A stretch of DNA of 51,218 nt from Desulfobacula sp. (GTDB lineage: Bacteria; Desulfobacterota; Desulfobacteria; Desulfobacterales; Desulfobacteraceae): the NCBI RefSeq assembly GCF_014237455.1, contig NZ_JABZFL010000048.1, forward strand, positions 1-51,218, in the 5' to 3' direction. Position 1 is the first letter of the stretch, and each line of letters begins with the position of its first letter. A program made the translations under genes and the position numbers. A model generated the notes under the pieces. That model was not told where the DNA came from and searched no databases. It worked only from the letters and a program-made list of their open reading frames with translations. This document shows positions 35,075 to 41,950 of the stretch, one piece after another.

Positions 35075-35352
35075 CTTAACTCAACTTCTCTTCCGGAAGA
35101 CAGGTCTCGAAGCCCGTTGAAATCCTTGTCAAAGATCTCAATCCCTTCATCCTGAGTTTTTCGTCGAAATTCTGAAAGGGCATTCCAAAAACCTGTAAAT
35201 TTACGACTGAGACGTTTATATTCTTGAATCGACAGCAATACTGCAACGGGTTTTCCTCGTCTGGTCAACTCGACATATGGCCCTTTTTCGACATAATGAA
35301 CAATGGTGGGAAGTCTGTTTTTTGCTTCAGCTATGGAAAATTGCTTTTGCAT
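35071..35352 (-). CDS. Phd/YefM-family antitoxin
   Basis: About 93-aa Phd-type antitoxin: FSIAEAKNRLPTIVHYVEKG, ELTRRGKPVAVLLSIQEYKRL. The ATG at 35352 has GGAGGT at good spacing; a GTG three codons upstream is unlikely. It overlaps the PIN toxin gene and has its own promoter with an inverted repeat just upstream. Confidence 0.88.
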   Translation of the reverse strand: MQKQFSIAEAKNRLPTIVHYVEKGPYVELTRRGKPVAVLLSIQEYKRLSRKFTGFWNALSEFRRKTQDEGIEIFDKDFNGLRDLSSGREVELR

Positions 35353-35387
35353 TATTATCACCTCCTTGATATATTATCTTTTTATCC

Positions 35388-35416
35388 ATTATAGCCATCT
35401 TTATGGCCATAATCAA
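35388..35416 (-). promoter_or_regulatory. Promoter and operator of the Phd/PIN pair
   Basis: Minus strand TTGATT (35411-35416), 17-bp spacer, TATAAT (35388-35393). The inverted repeat TATAGCCAT (35390-35398) / ATGGCCATA (35403-35411), 8 of 9 matching, spans the spacer and fits an autoregulatory operator. Confidence 0.72.
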
Positions 35417-35422
35417 GGTTTA

Positions 35423-35445
35423 TGGGGTCAAAAACTGGGTTTTAA
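35423..35445 (+). repeat. Family-2 repeat core
   Basis: The core TGGGGTCAAAAACTGGGTTT TAA is present alone, without the CTCTTAG half. It lies upstream of the Phd promoter and 45 bp from the ParE stop. Confidence 0.6.
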
Positions 35446-35490
35446 ACATCGAGGTCACCTGTTTCAGGTAGGGTCATATATGGGTCAGAA

Positions 35491-35784
35491 TCAATCAGCT
35501 CTTTCCATGTAATATGTTGGATTCCTGTGTTGATGGGCAATACATGTAATAAGAATATCTTGTTCATCAAGCACATATAGTATTAAATACGGGAATCTTT
35601 TAATATTAATTCTTCTCGTATTGGCTCCAATTTTTCTCCAAGTATCAGGAGTTTGGGAAATATAACCGACAGTATCCAGAAAGGATGTGTAAAATTGCTC
35701 GCCTAAACCTGCTAATTGGTCATTGTAATAATCAATTGCCTCATCCAATTCTTTATCAGCAGGCGGGATTAGGATTATATTCAT
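35491..35784 (-). CDS. ParE/RelE-family toxin
   Basis: 97-aa toxin: IILIPPADKELDEAIDYYND, GLGEQFYTSFLDTVGYISQT, then RINIKRFPYLILYVLDEQDI and IAHQHRNPTYY. All are typical of the ParE-like toxins paired with addiction module proteins. Start overlaps the antitoxin stop (ATGA). Confidence 0.88.
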   Translation of the reverse strand: MNIILIPPADKELDEAIDYYNDQLAGLGEQFYTSFLDTVGYISQTPDTWRKIGANTRRINIKRFPYLILYVLDEQDILITCIAHQHRNPTYYMERAD

Positions 35785-35993
35785 TTTTCGATGCTTGAAC
35801 GTAGTTGTTCAAGCGGTATCCCCTTTATACTGCCTTCTTTATAGGCTTTATATCTTTTCTCAGATTCGAGTAACCATATTTTTTCTATTTGTTCATCTGT
35901 TTTATCCAAACTGTCCAATAGAGTTTCAGCCAAATGCACTCTATCAACTGCATTTAATTTTAAAGCTCTTTTTTTTATTTCTTCTGTTATCAT
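35781..35993 (-). CDS. Addiction-module antitoxin (ParE-associated)
   Basis: 70-aa helical protein: ALKLNAVDRVHLAETLLDSL followed by a Trp-containing ExRxxAYKEG region (KRYKAYKEGSIKGIP). It matches the putative addiction module component family. An excellent promoter lies in the 52-bp duplicated segment at 36039-36090. Confidence 0.85.
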   Translation of the reverse strand: MITEEIKKRALKLNAVDRVHLAETLLDSLDKTDEQIEKIWLLESEKRYKAYKEGSIKGIPLEQLRSSIEK

Positions 35994-36038
35994 CTATTTT
36001 TTCCTCATAATGGGGGTCACAATTAAATCCTTTCGGTT

Positions 36039-36090
36039 CTTAAATTGATCTTTATTATAAATTATAAAGTTAATAAGGACAACTTTTTTA
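36039..36090 (-). promoter_or_regulatory. Promoter segment shared with the AbrB/PIN module (copy 1)
   Basis: 52 bp match 38034-38085 with about three mismatches. On the minus strand it contains TTGTCC (36077-36082), 17-bp spacer and TATAAT (36054-36059). The downstream genes of the two copies are unrelated, so the promoter itself appears duplicated. Confidence 0.75.
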
Positions 36091-36167
36091 TGGGAAAATC
36101 GTTGCAATTTGGGGTATTTTTTCCTCTTAGAGCCTGCTTTTTGGGGGCAAAAACTGCGTTTTAAGGA
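36088..36167 (+). repeat. Family-2 repeat, long form
   Basis: It reads TATGGGAAAATCGTTGCAAT, TTGGGGTATTTTTTCCTCTT, AGAGCC, TTTTTGGGGGCAAAAACTGC, GTTTTAAGG. It is closely matched by 40659-40735. Confidence 0.8.
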
Positions 36168-36175
36168 TTTTGCCT

Positions 36176-36219
36176 GGGGTCAGGCTTCGCTTATTGTGGT
36201 TGTTTGGGGGTAAAGTATT
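36176..36219 (+). repeat. REP-like element, GGGGTCAGGC family
   Basis: Plus strand: GGGGTCAGGCTTCGCTTATT, GTGGTTGTTTGGGGGTAAAG, TATT. This and the other right-hand copies point the opposite way to the left-hand copies. It lies 17 bp 3' of the HicA gene. Confidence 0.85.
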
Positions 36220-36236
36220 GAATTTGATCAAGTGTC

Positions 36237-36464
36237 TCAGGCCCTTTCCAGTAGTTTAAGATATTTCTCTCTGCTCATTTCAATCACACGCATATTATTT
36301 TTGATAACGAATATTGGTACTTCTTTATATCTGGGTATTATCACAGGTCTAACAGCGCCAGGGTATTGGTAAATCAGATGATCGCCTTTTGTTCGAACAT
36401 ACAAGCATCCAGCCATTTCAAAAATTTTGACCTGAACTTGATAATGAGTCGGTTTAATTTTCAT
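36237..36464 (-). CDS. HicA-like mRNA interferase toxin
   Basis: 75-aa double-stranded-RNA-binding-like protein with the HicA catalytic region KIFEMAGCLYVRTKGDHLIY and QYPGAVRPVIIPRYKEV. The catalytic His is in KGDH. It follows its HicB partner by 5 bp. HicA toxins cut mRNA. It looks intact. Confidence 0.78.
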   Translation of the reverse strand: MKIKPTHYQVQVKIFEMAGCLYVRTKGDHLIYQYPGAVRPVIIPRYKEVPIFVIKNNMRVIEMSREKYLKLLERA

Positions 36465-36469
36465 TAGCC

Positions 36470-36739
36470 TTAGACAGACACTTCAATAGGCGTAAATCCC
36501 ACCAACTCTTTGCGCACACTCAGTATGTCAGCATTAATTTCCTCTAATCCGCAATCTTCAATAAACCGCTCAAATGTTCCCGCCTTTTTTGTTTCTTCGA
36601 TGTTGATGAGTATAGCTTCTATGAGATTTTTCTTTGCCTGATAAACATCCTCGCCACAAGAGGCAATGTCTAATTCAGGACAATGCGAGACATACATATT
36701 ACCCTCTTTCCATATTTCTTCTGTAAGGCGAATTTTCAT
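36470..36739 (-). CDS. HicB-like antitoxin
   Basis: 89-aa HicB fold: EEIWKEGNMYVSHCPELDIA, SCGEDVYQAKKNLIEAILIN. The ATG at 36739 is chosen because GGAGG lies just upstream; a TTG upstream is weaker. A TATAAT box is visible on the minus strand at 36770-36775. It should bind HicA and repress the pair. Confidence 0.83.
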   Translation of the reverse strand: MKIRLTEEIWKEGNMYVSHCPELDIASCGEDVYQAKKNLIEAILINIEETKKAGTFERFIEDCGLEEINADILSVRKELVGFTPIEVSV

Positions 36740-36854
36740 CTTATCCTCCATCAAATTTTTATGACTATGACATTATACCCCATCATACTCTGAAGATAAA
36801 GTCTATATTCGTATGGCGGGGTCTCACCCATCTACTCTGATGGACTCTTTTTTT

Positions 36855-37053
36855 TTATGGAAAATGGCGGTAAATATCTTTACGGTGCAAAGCTTTTTCC
36901 AGAATAATAGCATCACCTTCAATTTTTAGACCAATCCTGTAAGATCCGAACCGAACCTTAAAACACAAGGGGTAACCTTTCATCTGCTCTATGACACCCA
37001 ATTGATGTATTGACTCGGCCTGGGGAAGTGCCTTAATACAAAATGTTCCATTT
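36855..37053 (-). pseudogene. RelE-family toxin remnant (C-terminal part)
   Basis: The minus-strand frame reads QLGVIEQMKGYPLCFKVRFG, SYRIGLKIEGDAII, LEKALHRKDIYRHFP, the C-terminal two thirds of a RelE toxin (compare the family's RIGDYRIG and HRKDIYR). The N-terminus is missing: a stop precedes it and no RBS or antitoxin is found. The remainder of the 36740-37243 interval holds a degenerate GGGGTCTCACCC motif, a family-2 core and nothing else recognised. Confidence 0.75.
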
Positions 37054-37171
37054 TAATCACACCCGCCCTTTGTCTTCATGTACATGTAAAACCTCTTAAT
37101 TTTTATCCTGTCTGTATTGTAATAATCTCACACCATAAAGTCAAATCAGGTTTATTATCGGGGTTATTACC

Positions 37172-37194
37172 GGGGTCAAAAACTGGGTTTTAAG
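37172..37194 (+). repeat. Family-2 repeat core
   Basis: GGGGTCAAAAACTGGGTTTT AAG, the same short core as at 35423. Confidence 0.6.
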
Positions 37195-37243
37195 AGTGTT
37201 GGATTAATGGGTGGTTTACCCAGCTCCGACCCTTTACTTACAT

Positions 37244-37447
37244 TCATTCATGGGATGAATTTCTAAACCAATCAAAAGATATTGTCAAGAGTGAAAGTTC
37301 ATTTATGGGCAAAAGCTCCCGGAGCAGGTAATGCCGGTGGAGGCTTGCGGCCTGGTAAAAGTGGTAGATATTGCTTGCAGCGGCTTTTTGGGATCGCTGT
37401 GTTTTTCCGTTCTGGAAAGACAGGATATCTTTTATGCGATCTTCCAC
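37244..37447 (-). CDS. Small hypothetical protein, probably a gene fragment
   Basis: A 67-codon frame (EDRIKDILSFQNGKTQRSQK...) that stays open upstream to about the REP at 37507 (GIDFTTVEDRIK), so the apparent start is not the true one. It is not recognised. Its position between a family-2 core and a REP suggests a truncated leftover. Confidence 0.25.
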   Translation of the reverse strand: MEDRIKDILSFQNGKTQRSQKAAASNIYHFYQAASLHRHYLLRELLPINELSLLTISFDWFRNSSHE

Positions 37448-37506
37448 TGTGGTGAAATCAATGCCGCTTGTGCCGTCGTCATGGCCTGTGGAAAGTGTAT
37501 TTGAAT

Positions 37507-37548
37507 GGGGTCAGGCTTTCCTTATTGTGGTTATTGGGGGTAAAGTAT
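37507..37548 (+). repeat. REP-like element, GGGGTCAGGC family
   Basis: A full-length copy: GGGGTCAGGCTTTCCTTATT, GTGGTTATTGGGGGTAAAGT, AT. It is 6 bp 3' of the truncated PIN gene and nearly identical to 4566-4609 in inverted orientation. Confidence 0.88.
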
Positions 37549-37554
37549 TTGTTT

Positions 37555-37809
37555 TTATGCAAATGGGTTCATTATTTTAAGACGGCTTTCAAGAAGAAAA
37601 CCATCCTGCATATCTTCAGATATTAAATATTCCGCATCACAATCCAAAGCGCTGGCTGCCACGATGCTGTCCCAGAAAAAGAAACTGTGATTAATGCGTA
37701 TCTTTGAAGCCTGTAAGAGTATGTCTTGTGACAGCTCAAATACTGTATATTTCCGGTAGAGAGACTCTATCAAATTTTGGATTTCGGCTTCTGAATTAAA
37801 ACCGTTCAT
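37555..37809 (-). pseudogene. PIN-domain toxin lacking its N-terminus
   Basis: 84 aa that match only the later part of a PIN domain: LYRKYTVFELSQDILLQASK, FFWDSIVAASALDCDAEYLI and SEDMQDGF. The first strand with the DTN/DSN Asp, normally right after the start, is absent; the frame starts MNGFNSEAEIQN. The overlap with the antitoxin (14 bp) is natural, so a deletion inside the 5' part of the gene is likely, leaving an inactive toxin. Confidence 0.7.
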
Positions 37810-38008
37810 AAATTTCTTCTCTCAAAAAAGGTGAAAAACCCTTTGATTTTATAGGATTTAACAACAGCTTATCGATTATATCGGTTTGCCTGACCTTTTG
37901 TTCACTTATTATAATGACCTTTACATTGCTGCCGGTTCTTTGCTTAAATTTTTCAGGAATTCGAATAAACCCGTTTTTGATTTTCGCTTTAAACTCAATT
38001 GCTTCCAT
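37796..38008 (-). CDS. AbrB-like / VapB-type antitoxin
   Basis: 70-aa protein: EFKAKIKNGFIRIPEKFKQR with a VKVIIISEQ strand, a swapped-hairpin AbrB-like DNA-binding domain, and a tail SPFLREEIYERF that resembles VapB antitoxins. The ATG at 38008 follows GGAGG. Its promoter lies in the duplicated segment at 38034-38085. The toxin partner is truncated. Confidence 0.75.
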   Translation of the reverse strand: MEAIEFKAKIKNGFIRIPEKFKQRTGSNVKVIIISEQKVRQTDIIDKLLLNPIKSKGFSPFLREEIYERF

Positions 38009-38033
38009 GATGTGCCTCCTCAAAAGCTTAATA

Positions 38034-38086
38034 CTTAAATTGATCTTTATTATAAGCTGTAAAGTTAATAAGGACAACTTTTTTTT
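38034..38086 (-). promoter_or_regulatory. Promoter segment shared with the ParE module (copy 2)
   Basis: Near-duplicate of 36039-36090. Minus strand TTGTCC, 17-bp spacer, TATAAT (A-T rich leader follows). It drives the AbrB-like antitoxin, a gene unrelated to the one downstream of copy 1. Confidence 0.72.
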
Positions 38087-38092
38087 AAGGAC

Positions 38093-38146
38093 GGGGTCAG
38101 GCTTCGTTAGAGCCTGCTTTTTGGGGTCAAAAACTGCGTTTTAAGG
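38093..38146 (+). repeat. Hybrid REP / family-2 repeat
   Basis: GGGGTCAGGCTTCG (REP head) runs straight into TTAGAGCCTGCTTTTTGGGG and TCAAAAACTGCGTTTTAAGG (family 2). The REP body and the first half of family 2 are missing, so this looks like a recombination joint between the two families. Confidence 0.7.
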
Positions 38147-38165
38147 GTTTTGCTGGGGGACTCTA

Positions 38166-39458
38166 CTAATGCCCCACCGGGTATTCCAACAACCATTCAT
38201 ATGCTGTTTTAACCTCAACCCATTTTGGCAGGCTATCAGAGGAGACAGTTACATCCCCGGCGATCAATATACTTCGGCTATTTTTAATTCTTTTTCCGGC
38301 TTTTTCCAATCCATTTATCTCCCGGGAAAGATTATCCTGGTGTAAAGTCTGGGTAACCTGGATAAGAACAGGTTTATCAGTTTCCGGAAAAACTACAAAA
38401 TCACATTCATAACCATTCTTTAAAAAGAAAACAGCTTCTGTTGTGCTGCGAATTCCGGTAAAAACTAGATTTTCAAGGAACTTGCCCCGGTCTTCTGAAA
38501 AAGCATACCGGATGGCAGAGGCAATTCCATTATCATAGAGATAAATTTTTTTGTTGCTCATCTCTCTTTTTACCACTGCAGGATCATACTTTTCTACATA
38601 TGTAACCATGTAAACAGAAAAAATTCTATCCATAAGCCGATAAATTGTGTCTTTACCGATCCTGATCCCCCTGGATTTCAAATCATTATAGAGTTTGTTG
38701 ATGGAAAATTCTTTTGTAAATGAGCTGATGAGACGTTTAATAAGGTATTTAAGGATTGATGCATCCCGAATCTCATATCTATCCATTAAATCCCGATAAA
38801 GCATGACATTAAAATATTCCTGCAAAATATTTGCTTTATAACGGGTTTCCATGTCAACCAGCTCTGGATACCCTCCCCAGGTAAGATATTCTTCAAAGCT
38901 GTTTTGAATTTTTGCCCGATTTTTTGTGGAATAGGTATCTTTGGAATCAATGCTCTTAAAGGATAAAAATTCTGAAAACGATAACGGCATGATTTCAAAA
39001 GAAAGGCTTCGACCCCTCAGAGAGGAGGCAATCTCCTTAGACAGCATTTTTGCATTTGAGCCCGTAAGGAAAATTTTTCTACTAATAGTATCATACAGGC
39101 GACGGACATATTTTTCCCAGTCCGGTATTTCCTGTATTTCATCAAAAAAGATATAGAGTTCATCCAATTTTTGATCCGGGTAAAGTTCAAGATAGGCATC
39201 AAGGATCTGATCATAACCAGTATCCAGGTCAAGACGTTCATCTTCAAAATTAAGATATAATATCTGTTCTCTTTTTATATCAAGCTTTTCCAGGCTTGCC
39301 ATGAGTTGAAAAAGATACCATGTTTTTCCGGCCCTGCGCGGACCAATGATGGTGATAATCTTGTCCAGATCAAGGGGAACGACCAAATGCCGGGGTTTAA
39401 ACGGGGGCAGCGATTTTAAATGAAAATCTTTTATAATTGTTTTTAAAATTTGTTTCAT
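38166..39458 (-). CDS. AAA ATPase with DUF4143 domain
   Basis: 430-aa AAA_14/DUF4143 protein. Walker A is GPRRAGKTWYLFQ, Walker B is ELYIFFDEIQEIPDW, a sensor segment is IFLTGSNAKML, and the C-terminal part has FLENLVFTGIRSTTEAVFF and CDFVVFPETDKPVLIQVT, resembling the nuclease-like DUF4143. Such genes are common in mobile and TA-rich regions; their function is unproven. No partner is evident, and it sits between two TA modules as a single-gene cassette. Confidence 0.88.
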   Translation of the reverse strand: MKQILKTIIKDFHLKSLPPFKPRHLVVPLDLDKIITIIGPRRAGKTWYLFQLMASLEKLDIKREQILYLNFEDERLDLDTGYDQILDAYLELYPDQKLDELYIFFDEIQEIPDWEKYVRRLYDTISRKIFLTGSNAKMLSKEIASSLRGRSLSFEIMPLSFSEFLSFKSIDSKDTYSTKNRAKIQNSFEEYLTWGGYPELVDMETRYKANILQEYFNVMLYRDLMDRYEIRDASILKYLIKRLISSFTKEFSINKLYNDLKSRGIRIGKDTIYRLMDRIFSVYMVTYVEKYDPAVVKREMSNKKIYLYDNGIASAIRYAFSEDRGKFLENLVFTGIRSTTEAVFFLKNGYECDFVVFPETDKPVLIQVTQTLHQDNLSREINGLEKAGKRIKNSRSILIAGDVTVSSDSLPKWVEVKTAYEWLLEYPVGH

Positions 39459-39560
39459 ATGGTTATTTTCCTTAGTTTAAGGAAAATGTCAATGATTATT
39501 TATTCTTTTTTAAGGAAAAAATTGGGTTTTTAAAGGTTGTTTCCAGAATTCGCTTGACGT

Positions 39561-39859
39561 CTAATTTATAAGTTCGAATAATTTGAATTTTGATGCTTTC
39601 TTATCAACCGTAAGAACAGACTCGCAACCATTTATTTTTGCCGACTGTGCAATCAACAGGTCAGAAAGATCATATTTATTCCCTTGTGCGGAATGAACCA
39701 ACTGCTGCACTGCTGAATGCTGACCAAATTTAAAGATGGGCATCAATAAAAGCTCACTTATGGATTCTAAAATTACAAGCAGTGGCACAAATAGCGTTTT
39801 TTTCTCTGATTCAACGTTTTTAAAAATCGAATTAAAATATTTGTATCTATAGCTTTCAT
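39561..39859 (-). pseudogene. PIN-domain toxin with frameshift
   Basis: The gene starts MKAIDTNILIRFLK at 39859 with an ATGA overlap with the AbrB stop, then must shift frame within a run of T/A (ATTTTTAAAAACG) to read NVESEKKTLFVPLLVILESI and later KYDLSDLLIAQSAKINGCES. The catalytic Asp and the later acidic residues are thus in different frames. The middle of the domain is also short. It is probably inactive. Confidence 0.75.
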
Positions 39860-40194
39860 TTGAATTTATTTTTCATTCGATTTCTGATTGCATCGTCCAT
39901 AGTTTCTATAGATACAACTTTTCTTCCTGGTTTATGTAATTTGCGAAAAAGGTCATCTACTTTTTTAGAGACCGGCCTGATTATGGCTTCTCTTTTTTTT
40001 TCTGTAACAATGATTTCAATTTTGTCGCCAAAGTTTATTTTAAGAGAATCCCTTATTGCTTTAGGAATTGTTGTCTTTCTACCGTCTGGATGAACAAACC
40101 GAATATGGGAGCCTTGCTGTCTTATTCGCTGAAAACCTAATTTTTGAACCTTTTGGATAAAATTTTTAAAGGTTATGGCTGGATATGATGTCAT
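39856..40194 (-). CDS. HicA-AbrB chimeric protein
   Basis: 112 aa. Residues 1-42 are a HicA toxin (PAITFKNFIQKVQKLGFQRI, RQQGSHIRFVHPDGRKT, with catalytic His), and from TTIPKAIRDSLKINFGDKIE onward the protein is an AbrB/MazE-type antitoxin with VapB-like tail. The joint falls at TTIP, a motif present in both families (HicA TTVP and AbrB TIPK). Upstream is a HicB gene with ATGA overlap, downstream a PIN gene with ATGA overlap. HicA's later helices are missing. It seems to be a recombinational fusion of two TA operons. Confidence 0.8.
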   Translation of the reverse strand: MTSYPAITFKNFIQKVQKLGFQRIRQQGSHIRFVHPDGRKTTIPKAIRDSLKINFGDKIEIIVTEKKREAIIRPVSKKVDDLFRKLHKPGRKVVSIETMDDAIRNRMKNKFK

Positions 40195-40454
40195 ACTGCA
40201 ATTTCTATATCTCTAACACCGACAAATTGATTATAATCATCAACAATCGTATCTTCCATACAGGAACCAATGGCTTCAGTAATATTGCCAATGGCTTCAT
40301 CAATGGTAGAGCCATAACTATGACATCCTTTAAAAACCGGACAAGTTACAATAAACTCACCATCAACGTCCTGTTCAATAATTATGGGAAAATGTTTTCT
40401 TTTCATAATCACCCCGTTTTCTGATATATTAGTTGTATATTCGGCTGCTTTCAT
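40191..40454 (-). CDS. HicB-like antitoxin
   Basis: HicB fold: FPIIIEQDVDGEFIVTCPVF, GCHSYGSTIDEAIGNITEAI. The ATG at 40406 (preceded by GGGGTGAT) and the ATG at 40454 (preceded by AGGGAG) are both possible; family length favours the shorter form. It overlaps the HicA-AbrB gene by 4 bp. Confidence 0.8.
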   Translation of the reverse strand: MKAAEYTTNISENGVIMKRKHFPIIIEQDVDGEFIVTCPVFKGCHSYGSTIDEAIGNITEAIGSCMEDTIVDDYNQFVGVRDIEIAV

Positions 40455-40566
40455 ACGTTATTGCTCCCTGTTTGATTCTATCTATAGCAGTGTTAACATA
40501 TAAAATCATCTTGACACCAACAGTGTACCCATAAACTTAAATTTCTGCAAATCCTTTTTGGATAGT

Positions 40567-40735
40567 GGGGTCTGACCGATAAGTTTGGCTGGGGCAGGCA
40601 GCATTTGTATGTGATTTCAATATCCAATATCGGGTCTGACCCTGGTAGTGGTTGTTATTATGGGAAAATTGTTGCAATTTGGGGTATTTTTTCCTCTTAG
40701 CGCCGGGTTTTGGGGGTCAAAAACATCTCTTTAAG
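40567..40735 (+). repeat. Family-2 repeat, copy H, with two GGGGTCTGACC motifs
   Basis: GGGGTCTGACCGATAAG at 40567 and GGGTCTGACCCTGGTAG at 40632 precede TATGGGAAAATTGTTGCAAT, TTGGGGTATTTTTTCCTCTT, AGCGCC and GGGGGTCAAAAACATCTCTT TAAG. The long part (40659-40735) matches 36088-36167. It ends a few bases before the PIN stop codon. The rest of the 40455-40743 gap holds nothing recognised. Confidence 0.78.
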
Positions 40736-40743
40736 AAGTTGGC

Positions 40744-41241
40744 TTATATGATTTCAGATATACTTCTGACCGGCGAATAGAATCCTTGTTTAATCATTCT
40801 GTCAAGAACCATATCAGCCTGATTTAAAGGTATTGTTCCATCTATCACACCAGCCTTTAATATACCGATGGTTCCTGTAAACTGTACATTGTAATGTTGG
40901 CATTGCTGTCTTGCTGAACGATCATCCGTTACAACGATTCCCTTCAATACTTCTGCTGCAGCAATGCATGACGCTTCACCTTTACCCAGATGAATAATCA
41001 GATTGGAATAAAATTGTCTGGCCTGACCGGGTAAAGGAATGAGCATGAACGTTTTATTACTGAGTAATGTTTCGATATTGCACAATGCCGGGTATTTAAC
41101 AGATCCAGTGCATATTTCATCATATACCTGCCATGTAATAAAAGCGCATTTTTGATATCTTATTTTTAAAAGAGTATCCGACTCGGATAATAAAAAATTA
41201 CTGAGGGAAACAGTATCAAAATACCAGCCTTTTTCAGGCAT
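40744..41241 (-). CDS. PIN-like toxin (DUF3368 type)
   Basis: 165-aa PIN-fold protein: WYFDTVSLSNFLL (first Asp), VYDEICTGSV, HLGKGEASCIAAAEVL and GIVVTDDRSARQQC, followed by GILKAGVIDGTIPLNQADMV. This is the DUF3368 pattern. The start overlaps the partner gene's stop by 8 bp. Confidence 0.8.
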   Translation of the reverse strand: MPEKGWYFDTVSLSNFLLSESDTLLKIRYQKCAFITWQVYDEICTGSVKYPALCNIETLLSNKTFMLIPLPGQARQFYSNLIIHLGKGEASCIAAAEVLKGIVVTDDRSARQQCQHYNVQFTGTIGILKAGVIDGTIPLNQADMVLDRMIKQGFYSPVRSISEII

Positions 41242-41545
41242 TTTTTATGTCACTTTCCTGAAAGGAATTGTTTTGTAAAATATTGTGTTCTTCAAGCCAG
41301 ATCCGTATATCCAATACATTCATTCCCATTTCTTCCGCCAGCTTTCCAAGGCTGATATAACCACCTTGGAATGCTGCAATCGCCTGCTTTTGTATTTGAT
41401 TGAGACCAAGAAGCTCAAGCTGATAACATGAAAAAACAGCTTGTCTTATAAGCTCTCCAACAGAAGTTTCTCTTTTCTTTGATAATAGTTTCAGGCCTTT
41501 GGCGATTTCCGGCTTTACTTTAATATGTAAGGTAGCATTTTGCAT
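41234..41545 (-). CDS. RHH / UPF0175-like antitoxin
   Basis: 103-aa protein: N-terminal ribbon-helix-helix (TLHIKVKPEIAKGLKLLSKK, SVGELIRQAVF) and a C-terminal helix-turn-helix-like UPF0175 segment (AIAAFQGGYISLGKLAEEMG). It is the antitoxin/regulator of the DUF3368 toxin. AGAGG precedes the ATG, and a perfect-consensus promoter lies upstream. Confidence 0.82.
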   Translation of the reverse strand: MQNATLHIKVKPEIAKGLKLLSKKRETSVGELIRQAVFSCYQLELLGLNQIQKQAIAAFQGGYISLGKLAEEMGMNVLDIRIWLEEHNILQNNSFQESDIKNA

Positions 41546-41584
41546 TTTATACCTCTTTTGTTATATATGGCCAAATTCAGGTAT

Positions 41585-41613
41585 ATTATAAATTTTTATA
41601 CAGTGTTTGTCAA
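41585..41613 (-). promoter_or_regulatory. Consensus sigma70 promoter of the RHH/PIN pair
   Basis: Minus strand TTGACA (41608-41613), 17-bp spacer, TATAAT (41585-41590): an exact match to both consensus hexamers. Confidence 0.85.
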
Positions 41614-41648
41614 ATAAAAATTGGGGTAAAAATTGGGGTCAGATTTTT

Positions 41649-41679
41649 GGGGTCAGGCTTTCCTTATTGTGGTTATTGG
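41649..41679 (+). repeat. REP-like element, GGGGTCAGGC family
   Basis: GGGGTCAGGCTTTCCTTATT then GTGGTTATTGG, without the GTAAAGTAT tail. A partial duplicate head (GGGGTCAG) lies 12 bp to the left. It lies 17 bp 3' of the RelE gene. Confidence 0.85.
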
Positions 41680-41695
41680 TTTTTTTCAGGCGGTT

Positions 41696-41950
41696 CTAAG
41701 AATATACTTTTTTTCTGTGAGCAATCCGGATAATGGTGATTAATAACAACTTTCCTTCTTTAAGATAGATAATCCGAAAGTTTCCTGCTCTTTTGCGAAA
41801 TTTACCTTTGTGCCTGCCTTTTAGCGGTTTGTCCTTGTGAAACTGTCCTTTTTGCAGCGTGATTATTTTTTTTGCAACCAGGGCTCTATCTTTATCCTGC
41901 AAGGCCAAAAATTCTTTTTCTGCTTCAGGTTCAAATCCAATTTTATACAT
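41696..41950 (-). CDS. RelE/ParE-family toxin
   Basis: 84-aa RelE-like toxin: YKIGFEPEAEKEFLALQDKD, PLKGRHKGKFRKRAGNFRII, IIRIAHRKKVYS with the terminal Arg/Lys/Tyr set expected for a ribosome-dependent RNase. The ATG at 41950 overlaps the antitoxin stop (ATGTATAA). Confidence 0.88.
   Translation of the reverse strand: MYKIGFEPEAEKEFLALQDKDRALVAKKIITLQKGQFHKDKPLKGRHKGKFRKRAGNFRIIYLKEGKLLLITIIRIAHRKKVYS

Noticed and set aside
36088-36167. Family-2 core as a rho-independent terminator
   Set aside because: The AAAAC-n3-GTTTT pairing is short and AT-rich, with no clear U-run after a stable stem on the gene strand.
33062-40735. Family-2 repeats as integron attC sites
   Set aside because: Layout is cassette-like, but I could not find paired RYYYAAC and GTTRRRY core sites with complementary arms, and no tyrosine integrase is in the window.
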